NCBI RefSeq assembly: GCF_029624125.1
Contig: NZ_JARSBN010000003.1
Location: 124,001 to 188,000 of the forward strand
DNA length: 64,000 nt
From: Winogradskyella marincola
GTDB lineage: Bacteria > Bacteroidota > Bacteroidia > Flavobacteriales > Flavobacteriaceae
Reading direction: 5' to 3'
The notes under the pieces are model-generated. The model did no database searches. It saw only the letters and a program-made list of their open reading frames with translations, and had not been told where the DNA came from. This document shows, one piece after another, positions 63,086-64,000 of this stretch. Within the stretch, counting starts at the first letter, position 1. Every line of letters starts with the position of its first letter. Made by a program: the position numbers and the translations under genes.

Positions 63086-64000
63086 TTAAATCCGGAAGTT
63101 TTCTTCCGGATTTTTTATATCCTTTAATTGCCCATTAATAATGACTTGTTCTATAGGATTATGACCAAAAGCATAAGGTATTTCACTGTAATCGCTTAAT
63201 GGTTTTGTAATGATAAGGTTTGCTTTTTTTCCTCTGGTAATACTACCATACATATTGCTTATTCCCATAGCGTAAGCACCATTTATAGTAGCTGCATTGA
63301 TAGCCTCTTCTGGTGTCATTTTTAGTTTTACACAAGCAGCACTTACAATAAAGTTCATGTTTCCGCTAGGAGCAGAGCCAGGATTATAATCTGTAGCAAT
63401 AGCCAAAGGCAAGCCAGCATCAATAATTTTTCTTGCAGGTGTATAAGGAATACTTAAAAAATAAGAACAACCAGGTAAAGCTACAGGTATAGTTTCAGAT
63501 TTTTTTAGAGCTTTTATGTCGTTATCATCTAGCTCTTCAAGATGATCTACAGATAAAGCGTCGTATTTAGCACCAAGGCCAACACCGCCAAGAATATTAA
63601 ACTGATTTACATGAATCTTTGGTTTCATGTTGTACTCGGCAGCAGCTTTTAATATGGCTTCTGTATCATTAAGATCAAAGTAGCCTTTTTCACAGAAAAC
63701 ATCAATATAGTGGCTAATATTTAATTTTGAAGCTTCAGGAATAAGTTCATCCGTAATAAGCTTTATATAATCTTCTTTTTTGTCTTTATATTCAGCCGGA
63801 ATGGCATGTGCTGCTAAAAGCGTTGGTGTAATCTTAGCTAAACTTTCTTGTTTTATACGCTTTATTACACGAAGCATTTTTAATTCAGCATCAACCGTTA
63901 AGCCATAACCTGTTTTTATTTCAAAAGCACAGGTTCCCATTCGTATAAGCTCTTCAAGTCTATTGATGGATTGTTCATACAGGTCATCTTCAGATGTATC
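63086..64000 (-). CDS. hutI: Imidazolonepropionase (N-terminus beyond window)
   Basis: About 304 C-terminal residues of an amidohydrolase; the frame runs off the window edge (visible beginning DTSEDDLYEQSINRLEELIR, then MGTCAFEIKTGYGL). HutI signatures are the EIKTGYGL segment, LLAAHAIPAEYKDK, DVFCEKGYFD, KIHVNQF, DHLEEL and the metal Asp in ATDYNPGSAPSGN. It opens the imidazolone ring to formimidoylglutamate, the HutG substrate. About 100 residues with the first metal-binding HxH are outside. Confidence 0.9.
   Translation of the reverse strand, partial: DTSEDDLYEQSINRLEELIRMGTCAFEIKTGYGLTVDAELKMLRVIKRIKQESLAKITPTLLAAHAIPAEYKDKKEDYIKLITDELIPEASKLNISHYIDVFCEKGYFDLNDTEAILKAAAEYNMKPKIHVNQFNILGGVGLGAKYDALSVDHLEELDDNDIKALKKSETIPVALPGCSYFLSIPYTPARKIIDAGLPLAIATDYNPGSAPSGNMNFIVSAACVKLKMTPEEAINAATINGAYAMGISNMYGSITRGKKANLIITKPLSDYSEIPYAFGHNPIEQVIINGQLKDIKNPEENFRI
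63088..63116. terminator. Bidirectional terminator
   Basis: Stem AAATCCGGAAG / CTTCCGGATTT with TTTT loop; the minus-strand arm overlaps the final codons of hutI. Confidence 0.85.

Overview
This is an AT-rich chromosomal window from a member of the Bacteroidetes, very probably a marine Flavobacteriaceae of the Winogradskyella/Olleya/Psychroserpens type. The evidence is a type IX secretion sorting domain (8579-9670), a menaquinone menC/menE operon, the ClpC/GyrA/TPR neighbourhood, DUF2490 and DUF4159 proteins, a Bacteroidetes-type TamB, and promoters of the form TTG-N20-TAnnTTTG instead of the E. coli -35/-10. Shine-Dalgarno sites are mostly absent; clpC is an exception. The genus is inference; the phylum-level call is firm. 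No prophage, IS element, rRNA operon or CRISPR array is visible.

Layout. 1-1141: two-gene lipid/redox pair (SDR, fatty acid hydroxylase), cut by the window edge. 1219-5033: DUF2490 protein, then menC-CPBP protease-menE. 5117-10204: OmpA-like lipoprotein, glycosyltransferase, HsdR-N-like nuclease, holA, T9SS-secreted protein, GNAT. 10300-17945: nnr, TlpA-like lipoprotein, hutH, small protein, clpC. 18208-26308: gyrA-TPR, NlpC/P60, thiolase, PgpH-like HD phosphodiesterase. 26347-26632: tRNA operon Ser-Pro-Arg on the minus strand with its own promoter and a shared terminator. 26780-33849: an unknown nuclease-like protein, then a long minus-strand run of RNA-modification and membrane genes (THUMP-like methyltransferase, AI-2E permease, TrmH, DUF4159, rsmE, parvulin, tsaD). 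34020-41867: tamB, then pfkA-gapA-GlcNAc kinase-like-mgsA. 41968-49185: carboxylase beta subunit, FMN reductase/MarR/pirin redox operon, ettA, two paired small membrane proteins, MBL-fold lipoprotein. 49352-60593: a ten-gene plus-strand run built around a coiled-coil protein, an AAA+ ATPase and several membrane proteins of unknown function, ending in a SulP transporter. 60583-64000: GNAT, hutG, a coiled-coil membrane protein and partial hutI.

Working together. hutH, hutG and hutI indicate histidine degradation, although hutH lies far from the others. pfkA and gapA with mgsA place upper/middle glycolysis next to its methylglyoxal overflow branch. rsmE, trmH-like, tsaD, ettA and the tRNA operon form a translation theme.

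The most interesting items are: (1) the AAA+/coiled-coil/membrane run at 49352-58913, which I cannot match to a described system and whose spacers are filled with different classes of short dispersed repeats; (2) a four-helix-bundle (S23-like) gene in that run, flanked by imperfect 32-bp inverted repeats like a small cassette; (3) a mini heme-copper-oxidase-helix-like membrane gene at 32369-32830 interrupted by an in-frame TGA; (4) a pair of palindromes on the -33 element of the FMN reductase/MarR operon; and (5) an unknown protein at 26780 with a PD-(D/E)XK-like motif pattern beside the tRNA cluster.
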